From IMG/VR virus record IMGVR_UViG_3300022745_000076, positions 1 through 40,515 of that record: a stretch of 40,515 nucleotides of DNA; one strand, 5' to 3'. The notes beneath the pieces were generated by a model, which worked only from the letters and a program-made list of their open reading frames with translations, had not been told where the DNA came from and did no database searches. The stretch is from a virus. The stretch's first letter is position 1; every line of letters starts with the position of its first letter. A program made the translations under genes and the position numbers. Below, one piece after another: positions 31,496-39,078 of the stretch.

Positions 31496-32055
31496 CAGGC
31501 CAGCCCGTGCGCTTTCTTCCAGTCTTCCAGGCCCAGGCGCTCACGGATCGGTGCCGGCTTGTCCTCCTGGTCGCCGCTGTTCGCCTTCGCTACCGCGTCT
31601 TTGCTGGCACTGATCAGGTTGGACGGCAACACGCCGGCCTCGTTGCCAATCTTCAGCAGCGCGGCCACGCCCTGCAGCGCTTCCCGATCCTTCAGGGGAT
31701 CTGTGTCGTCGATCTTGGCTGCCTGACCATTGGCCAGCGCATGCAGACGGTGCGCCGTCTTGGCGCCAAGTTCGGCCGCCGCGGCCATGCTTCCACTGAT
31801 GTTGCGCAGCTTCTCGGCCAAACTCAGGGCGCGGTACTGCTGCGCAGTCGGCAGCGCATCCAGAGCCGTCTGAGCCTTCGCCACCTGTTCCGCAACGTTC
31901 CGCACTTGTTCCGGCTGTTCCGAAACACTGAGGCGCATGATCGTCGCCGGGCCCACGCCGAATTCACGCGCCAGCGCCCGAACCCCATCGCCTTCAACCA
32001 GCCGACGCGCAACTTCTGCGCGCTGCGCCGGGCTCAACTTGCTAGGCCTGGCCAT
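31495..32055 (-). CDS. terS: Small terminase subunit (186 aa)
   Basis: The N-terminal 45 residues form a helix-turn-helix (SPAQRAEVARRLVEGDGVRALAREFGVGPATIMR), followed by helical oligomerisation segments and a charged C-terminus (EDKPAPIRERLGLEDWKKAHG) likely to contact the large subunit. It would recognise the packaging site. The start at ATG 32055 overlaps the preceding stop. Order and coupling with terL make the call strong. Confidence 0.85.
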   Translation of the reverse strand: MARPSKLSPAQRAEVARRLVEGDGVRALAREFGVGPATIMRLSVSEQPEQVRNVAEQVAKAQTALDALPTAQQYRALSLAEKLRNISGSMAAAAELGAKTAHRLHALANGQAAKIDDTDPLKDREALQGVAALLKIGNEAGVLPSNLISASKDAVAKANSGDQEDKPAPIRERLGLEDWKKAHGLA

Positions 32056-32363
32056 CAGTCCCCCAACCCCACGAACCCGAGCCTCCGCTGCTCTCCGGTC
32101 TTTGTCAACATGTCCACCTCCAGCCTGATGTCGTACTCCGCCTGATGCCTGCGGTACTCATCGGGGGCGTGCTTGGCCAGCAGTGCCAGCACGATCCGCG
32201 CGTCCGACTCCTTCGGTTCGCCGCCGTCCTGCCAATGCTTGACCGCCCCAACATCACGCCCACAGACCCGCGCAACCTCATGCATGCTGACGCCGTAGCG
32301 CATCAGGGTCCGCAGCACCCAGAACCAATCGCGTCGGCGCTTGACGACAGGCGCAGTGGTCAC
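32055..32363 (-). CDS. Small HTH protein before terminase (102 aa)
   Basis: The GTG at 32363 overlaps the upstream lipoprotein stop (GTGA); another GTG at 32369 is in frame. The product has RTLMRYGVSMHEVARVCGRDVGAVKHWQ, a helix-turn-helix-like segment, and a helical C-terminal half (HAPDEYRRHQAEYDIRLEV). It may regulate the late genes or assist packaging. No family was recognised. It overlaps terS by ATGA. Confidence 0.6.
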   Translation of the reverse strand: MTTAPVVKRRRDWFWVLRTLMRYGVSMHEVARVCGRDVGAVKHWQDGGEPKESDARIVLALLAKHAPDEYRRHQAEYDIRLEVDMLTKTGEQRRLGFVGLGD

Positions 32364-32521
32364 GCGCACACCTCAGATGCAGCGCACGCGACTGGCAGCG
32401 CTCGAATGTCGGGTGGTCCGACGAAGTCGACCGAGCCACCACCACAGCCGCCCAGCAATGCAAACAGCAGCACCAGCGGCGACCAACGGCCACGGCCGGG
32501 AGGGACGAGGGTCACGGTCAA
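32360..32521 (-). CDS. Small lipoprotein (about 53 aa)
   Basis: A short frame starting TTG 32521 (overlapping the upstream TGA) or GTG 32515. It has a basic N-terminus, a hydrophobic segment LVLLFALLGG and a lipobox-like LGGC with the Cys at about residue 26. The mature part is short and Val/Pro/Ala-rich with two more Cys. Outer-membrane lipoproteins of this size include o-spanins, but this one is far from the lysis genes and low in proline. A surface or exclusion role is possible. Confidence 0.45.
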   Translation of the reverse strand: MTVTLVPPGRGRWSPLVLLFALLGGCGGGSVDFVGPPDIRALPVACAASEVCA

Positions 32522-33108
32522 GGCGATGCCTCCAGCTGACCCGCGGCCCGGTAGGCATCCCACATCCGCAGGTTGGCCAGCCGCGCGATGTCGATGGCCT
32601 GCGCTGGCGTCAGGCGCGCGGCGTCCTTGTTGGGCGTCGCGCGGCGCTCGCAGTGCACGGCGATCGGCGTCTGGCTGCTGCGCTGCTCGCTCAGCAACAG
32701 CAGCCCAGAGGCCGGCGACGGCATGAACTCCATCAGCCCGTCTCGCCACAGGTCCAGCGGCATGGCCACGTAGTGCTTCCAGACTTTCGGCGGCCACGGC
32801 CGATGGGTGGCGTCGTAGATGGCGTCCTGCACCTCGTGCGTCAGCAGTCCGGCGCTGTTGAAGACGGGCCGGCGCTCGGTCATTCCTGCGAACCGTCGGT
32901 GCCACCACTTGTCCTTCTTGGCGTCGGCCTTGAAGTCGGCGCGGCTGATCTTGACCTCGACGTCGATGATGCGCAGGTCGCGCGTCACCGCCAGCACGTC
33001 GCATTCGTGGCCGGTCCAGTTGCAGCGGTCCACCAGCACGACGCACTTCTTGGCCAGCGTCTGCAGCGCGATGGCGCGCGCGATCTTGCCCTCGCTCCAC
33101 GCGGTCAT
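32518..33108 (-). CDS. MmcB-like PD-(D/E)XK nuclease-fold protein (196 aa)
   Basis: The N-terminal half has ECDVLAVTRDLRIIDVEVKIS (Asp37 and Glu51-x-Lys53), the typical layout of PD-(D/E)XK nucleases, and DKWWHRRF later, like MmcB-type and DUF-type repair proteins. A role in DNA cleavage, repair or host DNA degradation is inferred. The C-terminal part is helical with LTPAQAIDIARLANLRMWDAY. It is coupled by ATGA to the RuvC-like resolvase gene, which fits a recombination or branch-processing unit. Confidence 0.7.
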   Translation of the reverse strand: MTAWSEGKIARAIALQTLAKKCVVLVDRCNWTGHECDVLAVTRDLRIIDVEVKISRADFKADAKKDKWWHRRFAGMTERRPVFNSAGLLTHEVQDAIYDATHRPWPPKVWKHYVAMPLDLWRDGLMEFMPSPASGLLLLSEQRSSQTPIAVHCERRATPNKDAARLTPAQAIDIARLANLRMWDAYRAAGQLEASP

Positions 33109-33692
33109 GCGAACTCCGCCTGCCCGAACACCGCCAGCAGCAGGGCGTCGGAGCGGTTGTGGTGCTTCACCAGCCGCAGCTGCTCGGCCAGCGCCGGGAA
33201 GCGCTCGATGGCCAGCCCACGGGCGTGCGCCTTCTTGCGGCTGACGAATTGGGCCGGGTTCTCGTCGGCGGCGCGCTTCAGCTTGTCCATGCCGAAGTGC
33301 TTCTGCCAGGCCTGCGGCTGCACGGCGTGGAGCGTCAGCCGGCTGATGTCGACGACGGCCTCGACGATCCCGCGCGAGCGCATCAGGCTGCCCTGGCTGT
33401 GCATGGTGTTGCCGTGGGCGCCGCCGTTGCCCATGGGGCGCGGCTTGACGTCCTCGATCACCACGATGGCCGACTCGCCGGCGGGCACGAACTCGCGCAT
33501 GGCGTAGAGAAGCGCGCGGCCGTCGATGCGCATCGGCTGCGTGATCGTGGGCTTCTCGCCCCTGGCCTTCGCCTTGCGCTTCACGGGCTCGCCGTCTGCC
33601 GTCAACGGCAGGTCGCGCACCCGGGCCGCGCCGCGGCTGTCCACAGCAGCCAGTGCGCCGGTGAGGCCGATGTCGATGGCCAGGACGATCAT
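33105..33692 (-). CDS. RuvC-like Holliday junction resolvase (195 aa)
   Basis: RNase H-like motifs are IDIGLTGALA with Asp7 near the start, AIVVIEDV with Glu80, and KHHNRSDALLLAVFG with Asp182 near the end, the same order as RuvC. Many phage resolvases of this type resolve branched DNA before packaging. ATG 33692 overlaps the previous stop. The phage-type family lacks the long C-terminus of cellular RuvC. It is followed directly by the MmcB-like gene. Confidence 0.85.
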   Translation of the reverse strand: MIVLAIDIGLTGALAAVDSRGAARVRDLPLTADGEPVKRKAKARGEKPTITQPMRIDGRALLYAMREFVPAGESAIVVIEDVKPRPMGNGGAHGNTMHSQGSLMRSRGIVEAVVDISRLTLHAVQPQAWQKHFGMDKLKRAADENPAQFVSRKKAHARGLAIERFPALAEQLRLVKHHNRSDALLLAVFGQAEFA

Positions 33693-33925
33693 GCTGCGGC
33701 TCCTTCGCGCTGCGCCACCGGCTGTGTGCACTGGCTGGCGCGGTGGCCGGCCTTGCCGCAGCGGGTGCACTGGTTGTCGGTCGTCGATGCCCGCGCGCGT
33801 TCCGGATCGTCCTTGCCCGGCCGGCACAGCCGTTCGGCCGGGTCGGCATCGTGCGAACCCGGTGCGTACAGCCCGCACCGATCGCGCATGCGGCACCAGC
33901 CACCCATGCAGCTCATCGCGGTCAC
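33689..33925 (-). CDS. Zinc-knuckle protein (78 aa)
   Basis: It starts at GTG 33925, overlapping the upstream stop (GTGA). Near its C-terminus it has CTRCGKAGHRASQC, a CCHC zinc knuckle (Cys-x2-Cys-x4-His-x4-Cys), the single-stranded nucleic-acid-binding motif of retroviral nucleocapsid proteins. The N-terminal half (CMGGWCRMRDRCGLY) contains three further Cys. It could bind replication or recombination intermediates. It is unusual to see this motif in phage, but small examples are known. Confidence 0.7.
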   Translation of the reverse strand: MTAMSCMGGWCRMRDRCGLYAPGSHDADPAERLCRPGKDDPERARASTTDNQCTRCGKAGHRASQCTQPVAQREGAAA

Positions 33926-34263
33926 GCTGGCACCTCGTCGACGGTTTGCGGGCGCTCGCGCCGAACGGCACGCCACGCGGCGCGCTGAACCGGCGACAGG
34001 TCTTCGCCGGCCTGCTCCCGATGCCACAGCGCCCAGGCCCAGACGCGGCCCGCCGGCACTTCGCGCGGCACGGGCGGCAGTTTTGCGGGCCACGGATGCC
34101 CCTCGCGGCACCAGTCGTCGTGGCACTGCCTGCACTGCCCGCCGAGCGCGGACAGCGTGGGGTGCGGCGTGTCGTAGCCGCACTTGCGGCACGGCAGCAG
34201 CGATGCGGAAGCCGCAATCTGCGGCGGCACACCGTGCGGCGGCATGTGTTCGGATCGGCTCAT
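33922..34263 (-). CDS. Zinc-finger-like protein (113 aa)
   Basis: The product carries LLPCRKCGYDTPHPTL and GGQCRQCHDDWCREGH, giving paired Cys-x2-Cys sites typical of zinc ribbons. The C-terminal half (VWAWALWHREQAGEDLSPVQRAAWRAVRRE) is helical. It lies between the replication-initiator-like gene and the zinc-knuckle gene and is coupled to both. A DNA- or RNA-binding role is likely, perhaps in replication. Confidence 0.65.
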   Translation of the reverse strand: MSRSEHMPPHGVPPQIAASASLLPCRKCGYDTPHPTLSALGGQCRQCHDDWCREGHPWPAKLPPVPREVPAGRVWAWALWHREQAGEDLSPVQRAAWRAVRRERPQTVDEVPA

Positions 34264-35267
34264 GCGGTCCTCGTCAGGCTGGCCGTGACCTCGCGCAACT
34301 TCGCGGCGGCTTCTCGGCGGATGGCGATCGACTCGGGCGTCTGGCGGCCGGAGTCTTCGGCGGCCCGCTTCTCGGCCTCGGCGCGCTGCCGGGCAACGTA
34401 GGCGGCAGTCGGCTCGCCGGGAACGGTGGCGGCTGGCGATGCCGCCGGCACGGCGCCGCGCTGTGCGGCCTCTCTGCGCCGGCTCTCGACGGTGCGGAGC
34501 ACGTAGGCAAACCGCGCCGGCTTGCCGGCCTTCACGATCTCGGCCGCCGTGTCGCCGATGTCCTCCGGGGTCACGCCGGCGTCCAGCAGCCGCAGCAGGT
34601 CGGGGTGAGACGGGTTCACGTCGTGGACGTTGGCCCCCCGGCACAGCAGGCAGGCCCGGCCGGCGACGGACGGCGACGGGGGCGGCGGGTCGTCGCGATC
34701 CGGCGGCGGGTCTTCGCCCCCCGGGCTTCCGGGCGGGTCGGTTGGAAGATCGCCGCCAGCGCCAACGGTGGTGGAGTCAGCACCGACCTGGATAGAAGGT
34801 ATTGCAGATGCAGATGCAAATGCAGGGGGGGGTTGTTTGTCGGGTGGAAGGGGGGTTTTTTCACCCCCCTCGCCTGCCTTTGGTCTCCCCCCCTTCGCGC
34901 CGTGCGCGGCACCCTTCGCGCCGTGCGCTGCGCCGGCGTGGCCGCCGTTCGCGCGGCGCTCACGGATGTCTTCGTCGCGCACCATCCGGCGGCTGAAGAT
35001 GGCGCCGCTGTTGGCCCTGGAGAAGATGCCGGCCGCTTCCAACTCGGCCACCAGCGCTGCGCATTCCTTCGGCGTGATGCCGACAAGGCGCGCCAGCTGT
35101 GCCGGCCGCATCGGCGCCGCGCCGACCATCAGGTGGCCGTATGGCTCGCAGTCGTGCATGAGGCAGTTCATCTCGTGCCACAGACCGCGAGCGGCGATCG
35201 AGCACGCCTGCAGCGCGGTGTCGCGGCGCCAGTCGCCCCAGTAGTACTGCGATGCAGGGCGCTTCAT
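34260..35267 (-). CDS. Replication-initiator-like protein (335 aa)
   Basis: The N-terminal 80 residues (YYWGDWRRDTALQACSIAARGLWHEMNCLMHDC..., then LARLVGITPKECAALVAELEAAGIF) match the winged-helix start of phage O-like and DUF1376-like proteins that bind the origin or load a helicase. A long Pro/Gly/Asp-rich linker (about 105-205) leads to a helical C-terminus. The linker contains homopolymer runs (minus strand near 34851-34866). An O-like role is inferred; no P-like helicase loader or DnaB was seen. Confidence 0.65.
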   Translation of the reverse strand: MKRPASQYYWGDWRRDTALQACSIAARGLWHEMNCLMHDCEPYGHLMVGAAPMRPAQLARLVGITPKECAALVAELEAAGIFSRANSGAIFSRRMVRDEDIRERRANGGHAGAAHGAKGAAHGAKGGRPKAGEGGEKTPLPPDKQPPPAFASASAIPSIQVGADSTTVGAGGDLPTDPPGSPGGEDPPPDRDDPPPPSPSVAGRACLLCRGANVHDVNPSHPDLLRLLDAGVTPEDIGDTAAEIVKAGKPARFAYVLRTVESRRREAAQRGAVPAASPAATVPGEPTAAYVARQRAEAEKRAAEDSGRQTPESIAIRREAAAKLREVTASLTRTA

Positions 35268-35299
35268 CGTGTGCCCGCCGTCGGCCTGGTGGTGTTCAT
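35264..35299 (-). CDS. Possible 11-aa linking ORF
   Basis: Its ATG overlaps the methyltransferase stop and its stop overlaps the replication-protein start, both as ATGA. The peptide itself is unlikely to be functional, but it closes a 28-base gap and may pass ribosomes on. Confidence 0.3.
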   Translation of the reverse strand: MNTTRPTAGTR

Positions 35300-36171
35300 G
35301 CGGCCTCGGCGAACAGATCCACCGTCTTCGCGACAGCGCCCGCCAAGTTCTCGCGCGACTGAGCGAAGTAGCTCGCCTTCAACTCCGCGCCGACGAACCT
35401 GCGGCCCATCTGCACCGAGACGTAGCCCTCGCTGCCGATGCCCATGAACGGGCTCAGCACGATGTCGCCCGGGTTCGTCCACAGCATGATCCCGCGGCGG
35501 ATCACGTCCAGCTGCAGCGGGCAGATGTGGCGCTCGTCGTCGTGCTCGCGGGCGCTCATGTACTGAAGGGTGTCGGACGGGTTGATGTCCATCCACACCG
35601 GGCTGGCCACCTTCTGCCACAGGTCCACCGGGTACTCGGAGCCGTGCGTCACCCGCTCGCACTCGCCTGGCGCCCGGACGGTGATGAGGTAGTCCGGGAT
35701 GCCCTGCCGGCACATGGCGGCGTTCTCGCGCACGCTCTTGTGCAGCAGGCCCAGGGCCTTGGTACGCTGCATCGCGGTCACGGGGTCTTTCCAGATCGTG
35801 GCCTTGGCGTGGAAGATGAACCCGTGCCGCTGGAATGCCCGCAGCAAGTCGCCCGGGAAGTCCTTCAGGCCGATGTACCCGTCTCGCTCCTTGCTGGCCG
35901 GCATGTCCATGCAGTGGAAGCTGATGTTGCGGCCCGGCTTAATGACGCGGCGCAGTTCGGCGATGAGGTAGTCAAAGTGCTCGAAAAACTCCGCGTCGTC
36001 GCGCACGTTGCCCATGTCGCGCGGGCTGTTGGAGTAGGTGTACAGCGACGCGAAGGGCGGGCTGAAAATCGAGTAGCCCACCGACTGATCCGGCAACCCG
36101 CGCAGCACTTCCACGCAGTCGCCGTGGTAGATCGCGTACTTGTCGGTGATGACTTGATCGAGGCAGTTCAT
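35296..36171 (-). CDS. DNA methyltransferase, N4-cytosine/N6-adenine type (291 aa)
   Basis: The catalytic motif IV SPPF is at residues 37-40 near the N-terminus, and the SAM-binding motif FMGIGS is at 242-247 near the C-terminus, which is the beta-class order with the target-recognition region between. Ser at the first position of motif IV favours N4-cytosine methylation, though N6-adenine enzymes with this motif exist. It overlaps the helicase gene upstream by ATGA. No restriction nuclease partner is visible, so protection against host restriction or origin control is likely. Confidence 0.85.
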   Translation of the reverse strand: MNCLDQVITDKYAIYHGDCVEVLRGLPDQSVGYSIFSPPFASLYTYSNSPRDMGNVRDDAEFFEHFDYLIAELRRVIKPGRNISFHCMDMPASKERDGYIGLKDFPGDLLRAFQRHGFIFHAKATIWKDPVTAMQRTKALGLLHKSVRENAAMCRQGIPDYLITVRAPGECERVTHGSEYPVDLWQKVASPVWMDINPSDTLQYMSAREHDDERHICPLQLDVIRRGIMLWTNPGDIVLSPFMGIGSEGYVSVQMGRRFVGAELKASYFAQSRENLAGAVAKTVDLFAEAA

Positions 36172-37550
36172 GCGGCTTCCTTCAGGAATGCGGGCACGGC
36201 CACGCGCTGGCCGGCCTCATAGGTGTTGGTGGTGCGCGTGGTGCCCGTCACTTCGGCCATAACGGCATCGCGCGTCTCGGCGCTCAGGCTCTCGGCCATC
36301 GCCACTGCGTCGCGCTCCTTGCGCTTCAGGTTCGCCACCACGGCGCCCTCGGCCGTGCTGGTGAAAATGTGGACGTGCACGTCGCGCTTCTGGCCAAAGC
36401 GCCAGCAGCGGCGCACGGCCTGGTAGTACGCCTCGTAGCTGTCGGTCACACCGACGAACGCCATGCGGGCGGCGTGCTGCCAGTTCAGGCCGAAGCCGCA
36501 GATCGACGGCTTGCTGACCAGCACGCGAATGCGCCCGGCCGCGAAGTCTTCCAGCCGCTGCGTCTTCACGTCCGGGTCGTCAGCGCCCGCGATCTGCACA
36601 GCGCCGTCGATGGCCTTCGTGAGTGCGTCACCCTCCGCGTTCAGGTCGCACCAGACAACCCACGGTTGCCGATCCGCGTTGACGATCGACGCACACTCGG
36701 CCACGCGATCGGCCATGCTGGCGCGCCGCGCGTCCCGGCGCTCGCTCAGCGTCTGCGCCTCCATCGCGAAAAGCATGCCGTTCGTCGGCATGTCCGTCTC
36801 GACTGTGTGCTGGTGCAGGTGCAGCGGCGGCAGCGCATAGGCGGCGCCGTCGAACCCCAGATCGGACGGCCTGCGGATCAGCGCGCCCCAGGTGCACACC
36901 CAGCGCCAGAACAGTTGCCGAGCATGGCCCTTCAGCCGCCAGACGCTGGTGTCGCCGCCGTCGTGCGTGAAGAACTCGGCCAACATCTCCTGGCGGGTGC
37001 ACGCGCCCAGGAATTCGGCATGCGTGCCCAGCTCGGTCCAGTCGTTCGGGGCCGGCGTGGCGGTCGCGCAGAGCTTGAACGGGGTATCTCGGAACGCCTC
37101 GGTCAACTGGCCGAACGTCCGCGCGTCGTGGTGCTTGATGATGCTCGACTCGTCCAGCACCACCGCCCCGAATGCACTCGCGTCGAAGCGGTGCATCCGG
37201 TCATAGTTCGTGATGTTGATCCCAGGGCCGACCTCTGCGCCGTCGCGGCACACGTTGACCTGCAGGCCCAACTCGGCGCCCTCGCCGGCCGTCTGCGAAG
37301 CCACCGCCAGCGGCGCCAGGATCAGCGCCGGCTTGCCGGTGTGGCGCACGACGGCATCGGCCCACGCCAGCTGCATCCGGCTCTTGCCGAGGCCCGTGTC
37401 GGCGAAGATCGCCGCCCGGCCGCGCTTGATGGCCCACGCGGTCAGCGCCTGCTGGTGCGGGAACAAGGAGGGTGGCAGCGTCACCGAAGACGCGATGCCG
37501 GTCGGCGGGATGCGCGTCAGCTTGCGCGTGATGTAGTCGCTGTAGCTCAC
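36168..37550 (-). CDS. SNF2-type helicase (460 aa)
   Basis: It starts at GTG 37550, overlapping the upstream stop (GTGA). Motifs are DTGLGKS (51-57, motif I), VVLDESSIIK (motif II, DESS in place of DEAH), LCATATPAPND (motif III), and QAVRRCWRFGQ (motif VI), the SNF2/superfamily 2 set. Residues 25-45 (LPPSLFPHQQALTAWAIKRG) are the Q-like motif. It remodels or translocates along duplex DNA. Coupling to a methyltransferase gene is common in phages of this kind and suggests joint action on DNA. Confidence 0.85.
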   Translation of the reverse strand: MSYSDYITRKLTRIPPTGIASSVTLPPSLFPHQQALTAWAIKRGRAAIFADTGLGKSRMQLAWADAVVRHTGKPALILAPLAVASQTAGEGAELGLQVNVCRDGAEVGPGINITNYDRMHRFDASAFGAVVLDESSIIKHHDARTFGQLTEAFRDTPFKLCATATPAPNDWTELGTHAEFLGACTRQEMLAEFFTHDGGDTSVWRLKGHARQLFWRWVCTWGALIRRPSDLGFDGAAYALPPLHLHQHTVETDMPTNGMLFAMEAQTLSERRDARRASMADRVAECASIVNADRQPWVVWCDLNAEGDALTKAIDGAVQIAGADDPDVKTQRLEDFAAGRIRVLVSKPSICGFGLNWQHAARMAFVGVTDSYEAYYQAVRRCWRFGQKRDVHVHIFTSTAEGAVVANLKRKERDAVAMAESLSAETRDAVMAEVTGTTRTTNTYEAGQRVAVPAFLKEAA

Positions 37551-37963
37551 GCCGCCCCACCCTTCCCGCCCGCCATCTCGACCCGGCGCCAATTCCCCGG
37601 CCTGACGATGCCCTGCACCGCATCCAGATACCCGCGCTCGATCACGAATGCAGGCGGATTCGCCGGCCTATGCGCGGCCCAGGCTGGCGCCACCGAGATC
37701 GTCTCCACGGCGATGATGGGTAGGTTCCCGCGCTTGATCAGCCGCGTCCCGCTCTCGACCGCGAATCCGTTGTCGATCAGCCAGCGCCACAGGCCGGTGA
37801 CCGTCCTGCTTCCCGACCTGTGCGCGCCGATGGCCTCGCCCAGTTCCACGCGGGTGATGTTGGGCTGTGAGCGCAAGGCTTTGAGAGCATCGCCGATGGT
37901 GTCCCACGGGCTGCGGTGCTCGGTGGCTGGCGGGTCTGCCAGCTTGTGGGTGTAGCTGCTCAT
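37547..37963 (-). CDS. Hypothetical protein (138 aa)
   Basis: The ATG at 37963 overlaps the previous stop. The product starts MSSYTHKLADPP, then has a winged-helix-like segment (DALKALRSQPNITRVELGEAIGAHRSGSRTVTGLWRWLIDNGF) and a basic C-terminal half. A DNA-binding or regulatory role is suggested. It is directly followed by the helicase gene (GTGA). Confidence 0.65.
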   Translation of the reverse strand: MSSYTHKLADPPATEHRSPWDTIGDALKALRSQPNITRVELGEAIGAHRSGSRTVTGLWRWLIDNGFAVESGTRLIKRGNLPIIAVETISVAPAWAAHRPANPPAFVIERGYLDAVQGIVRPGNWRRVEMAGGKGGAA

Positions 37964-38535
37964 GCTCGCGCTCCCGCCAGCGTCGCGCCCAGCGGCAGCG
38001 CGCGGAAGATGCTCGGCGTCGTCGCGGGGTCGGCGGTGAAGCGCATGTCCCGTCCGCTCGGGCACATGGTGATGCGCGCATGGCTCAGATCCACCGCGCC
38101 CTGGGGTTGCATGGCCTTGATGGCGCGCGATGTGTCCACGGGCGCAGCAACCCCTAGCTTCGACTTCGCCACTTCGAGCAACGCGGCTCGTTTTGCCTTC
38201 TTCCTCTCGGCGCGCTTCTGCTCGTACCGGGCATTCGACTCCGCGCGGCGGCTCACGTTTGCCGCCAGCATCGCCGCGCGTTCGGCGTCCACCTTGACGC
38301 TGAACTCCTCGGCCTCGACCCGATTGCCGAAGATGCGCATGGCGTTGCAGGTCGCCAGCCGCACACCGAACACCTGCCCCGTGCGGCGCAATCCGCCAAG
38401 GGCGTCATAGACGGCATTGCCGCAGGCGCCGGTCTCGGCTTGGGCTTCGGCTGACGTGATGCCACCGGGGCGGCGAGCCAGTTCGAGGAGTCGATACCGC
38501 AAAGGAATCGGGTTAGGCACTGTACGAATCTCCAT
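37960..38535 (-). CDS. HTH-containing protein (191 aa)
   Basis: The first 50 residues (YRLLELARRPGGITSAEAQAETGACGNAVYDALGGLRRTGQVF) read as a winged helix-turn-helix of the MarR-like kind. A basic helical centre (RRAESNARYEQKRAERKKAKRAA) follows. The ATG at 38535 overlaps the end of the 23-codon frame upstream (TGATG); an alternative GTG start lies at 38595. A regulatory role in early or late leftward transcription is likely. Confidence 0.65.
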   Translation of the reverse strand: MEIRTVPNPIPLRYRLLELARRPGGITSAEAQAETGACGNAVYDALGGLRRTGQVFGVRLATCNAMRIFGNRVEAEEFSVKVDAERAAMLAANVSRRAESNARYEQKRAERKKAKRAALLEVAKSKLGVAAPVDTSRAIKAMQPQGAVDLSHARITMCPSGRDMRFTADPATTPSIFRALPLGATLAGARA

Positions 38536-38606
38536 CAACCGATGTAGGGAATTCGCTTGCCCATGCTCACGGTGTAAGCGGCCAGCCGGGTCCACGATGA
38601 GGGCAT
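38535..38606 (-). CDS. Possible 23-aa coupled ORF
   Basis: The frame (MPSSWTRLAAYTVSMGKRIPYIG) fills most of the 78-base gap between two leftward genes. Its stop overlaps the next ATG (TGATG at 38533-38537). The peptide reads as an amphipathic stretch ending in a Gly. Coupling supports translation; the function is unknown. Confidence 0.4.
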   Translation of the reverse strand: MPSSWTRLAAYTVSMGKRIPYIG

Positions 38607-38613
38607 GTCCACT

Positions 38614-38829
38614 TCACGCACTCCCGCCCGGCTCGACCATTGCCAGCGCCACGTCAGCGGCGATGCGCTCGGCCTGGGCCATCAGCGCGAGGCCGTCCAT
38701 GAGCTGCCGGTAGTGCCACGCCGAGGCATGGGTGCGCTCACGGCGGCCCGGGATGGAGCGCATCGGGCGGTGTCGCACGATGGCGAGGCGGCTTCGAGGC
38801 ATGAACGCAAGGCGGTAGGTGCGGTGCAT
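38614..38829 (-). CDS. Small basic hypothetical protein (71 aa)
   Basis: It begins at ATG 38829 directly after the previous stop. The product (MHRTYRLAFMPRSRLAIVRHR...) has a basic N-terminal half and a helical, less charged C-terminal half (LMDGLALMAQAERIAADVALAMV). No motif was recognised. It may be a small nucleic-acid-binding regulator of the leftward operon. Confidence 0.6.
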   Translation of the reverse strand: MHRTYRLAFMPRSRLAIVRHRPMRSIPGRRERTHASAWHYRQLMDGLALMAQAERIAADVALAMVEPGGSA

Positions 38830-39078
38830 TCAATCCCCCGGAACTTCGGCGCCAAACGTCCTGCACTCGGCCATCATTCGGTCGATGGCCGCGCGGATGT
38901 GGGGCCACTCGCTCGGGTCGATGTTGATGGTCTGCTCACCCTTGGCCTGCGACTGCATGACGGCTACGAACTCATCGCCGCCCTCGTCTGCAATCGAGAC
39001 GACGGTGGCCATTTCGGACCACAGGGGCTCGCCAGCGGGGACGACGGTCACGGATGTGATGCGGGTCTCGGCGCTCAT
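38830..39078 (-). CDS. Hypothetical protein (82 aa)
   Basis: The ATG at 39078 overlaps the previous stop (ATGA). The product (MSAETRITSVTVVPAGEPLWSEMATVVSIADEGGDEFVAVMQ...) is acidic and appears alpha/beta, ending with a helix (EWPHIRAAIDRMMAEC). No known domain or metal site was found. The next gene starts directly at its stop. Confidence 0.65.
   Translation of the reverse strand: MSAETRITSVTVVPAGEPLWSEMATVVSIADEGGDEFVAVMQSQAKGEQTINIDPSEWPHIRAAIDRMMAECRTFGAEVPGD

Noticed and set aside
33159-35447. Very long rightward frame opposite RuvC-like, zinc-finger and replication genes
   Set aside because: It spans several genes with recognisable motifs on the other strand, is Arg/Ala/Gly-biased and has no ribosome-binding site.
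36369-37955. Long rightward frame opposite the helicase gene
   Set aside because: The helicase strand shows motifs I, II, III and VI in order; this frame is a compositional shadow.
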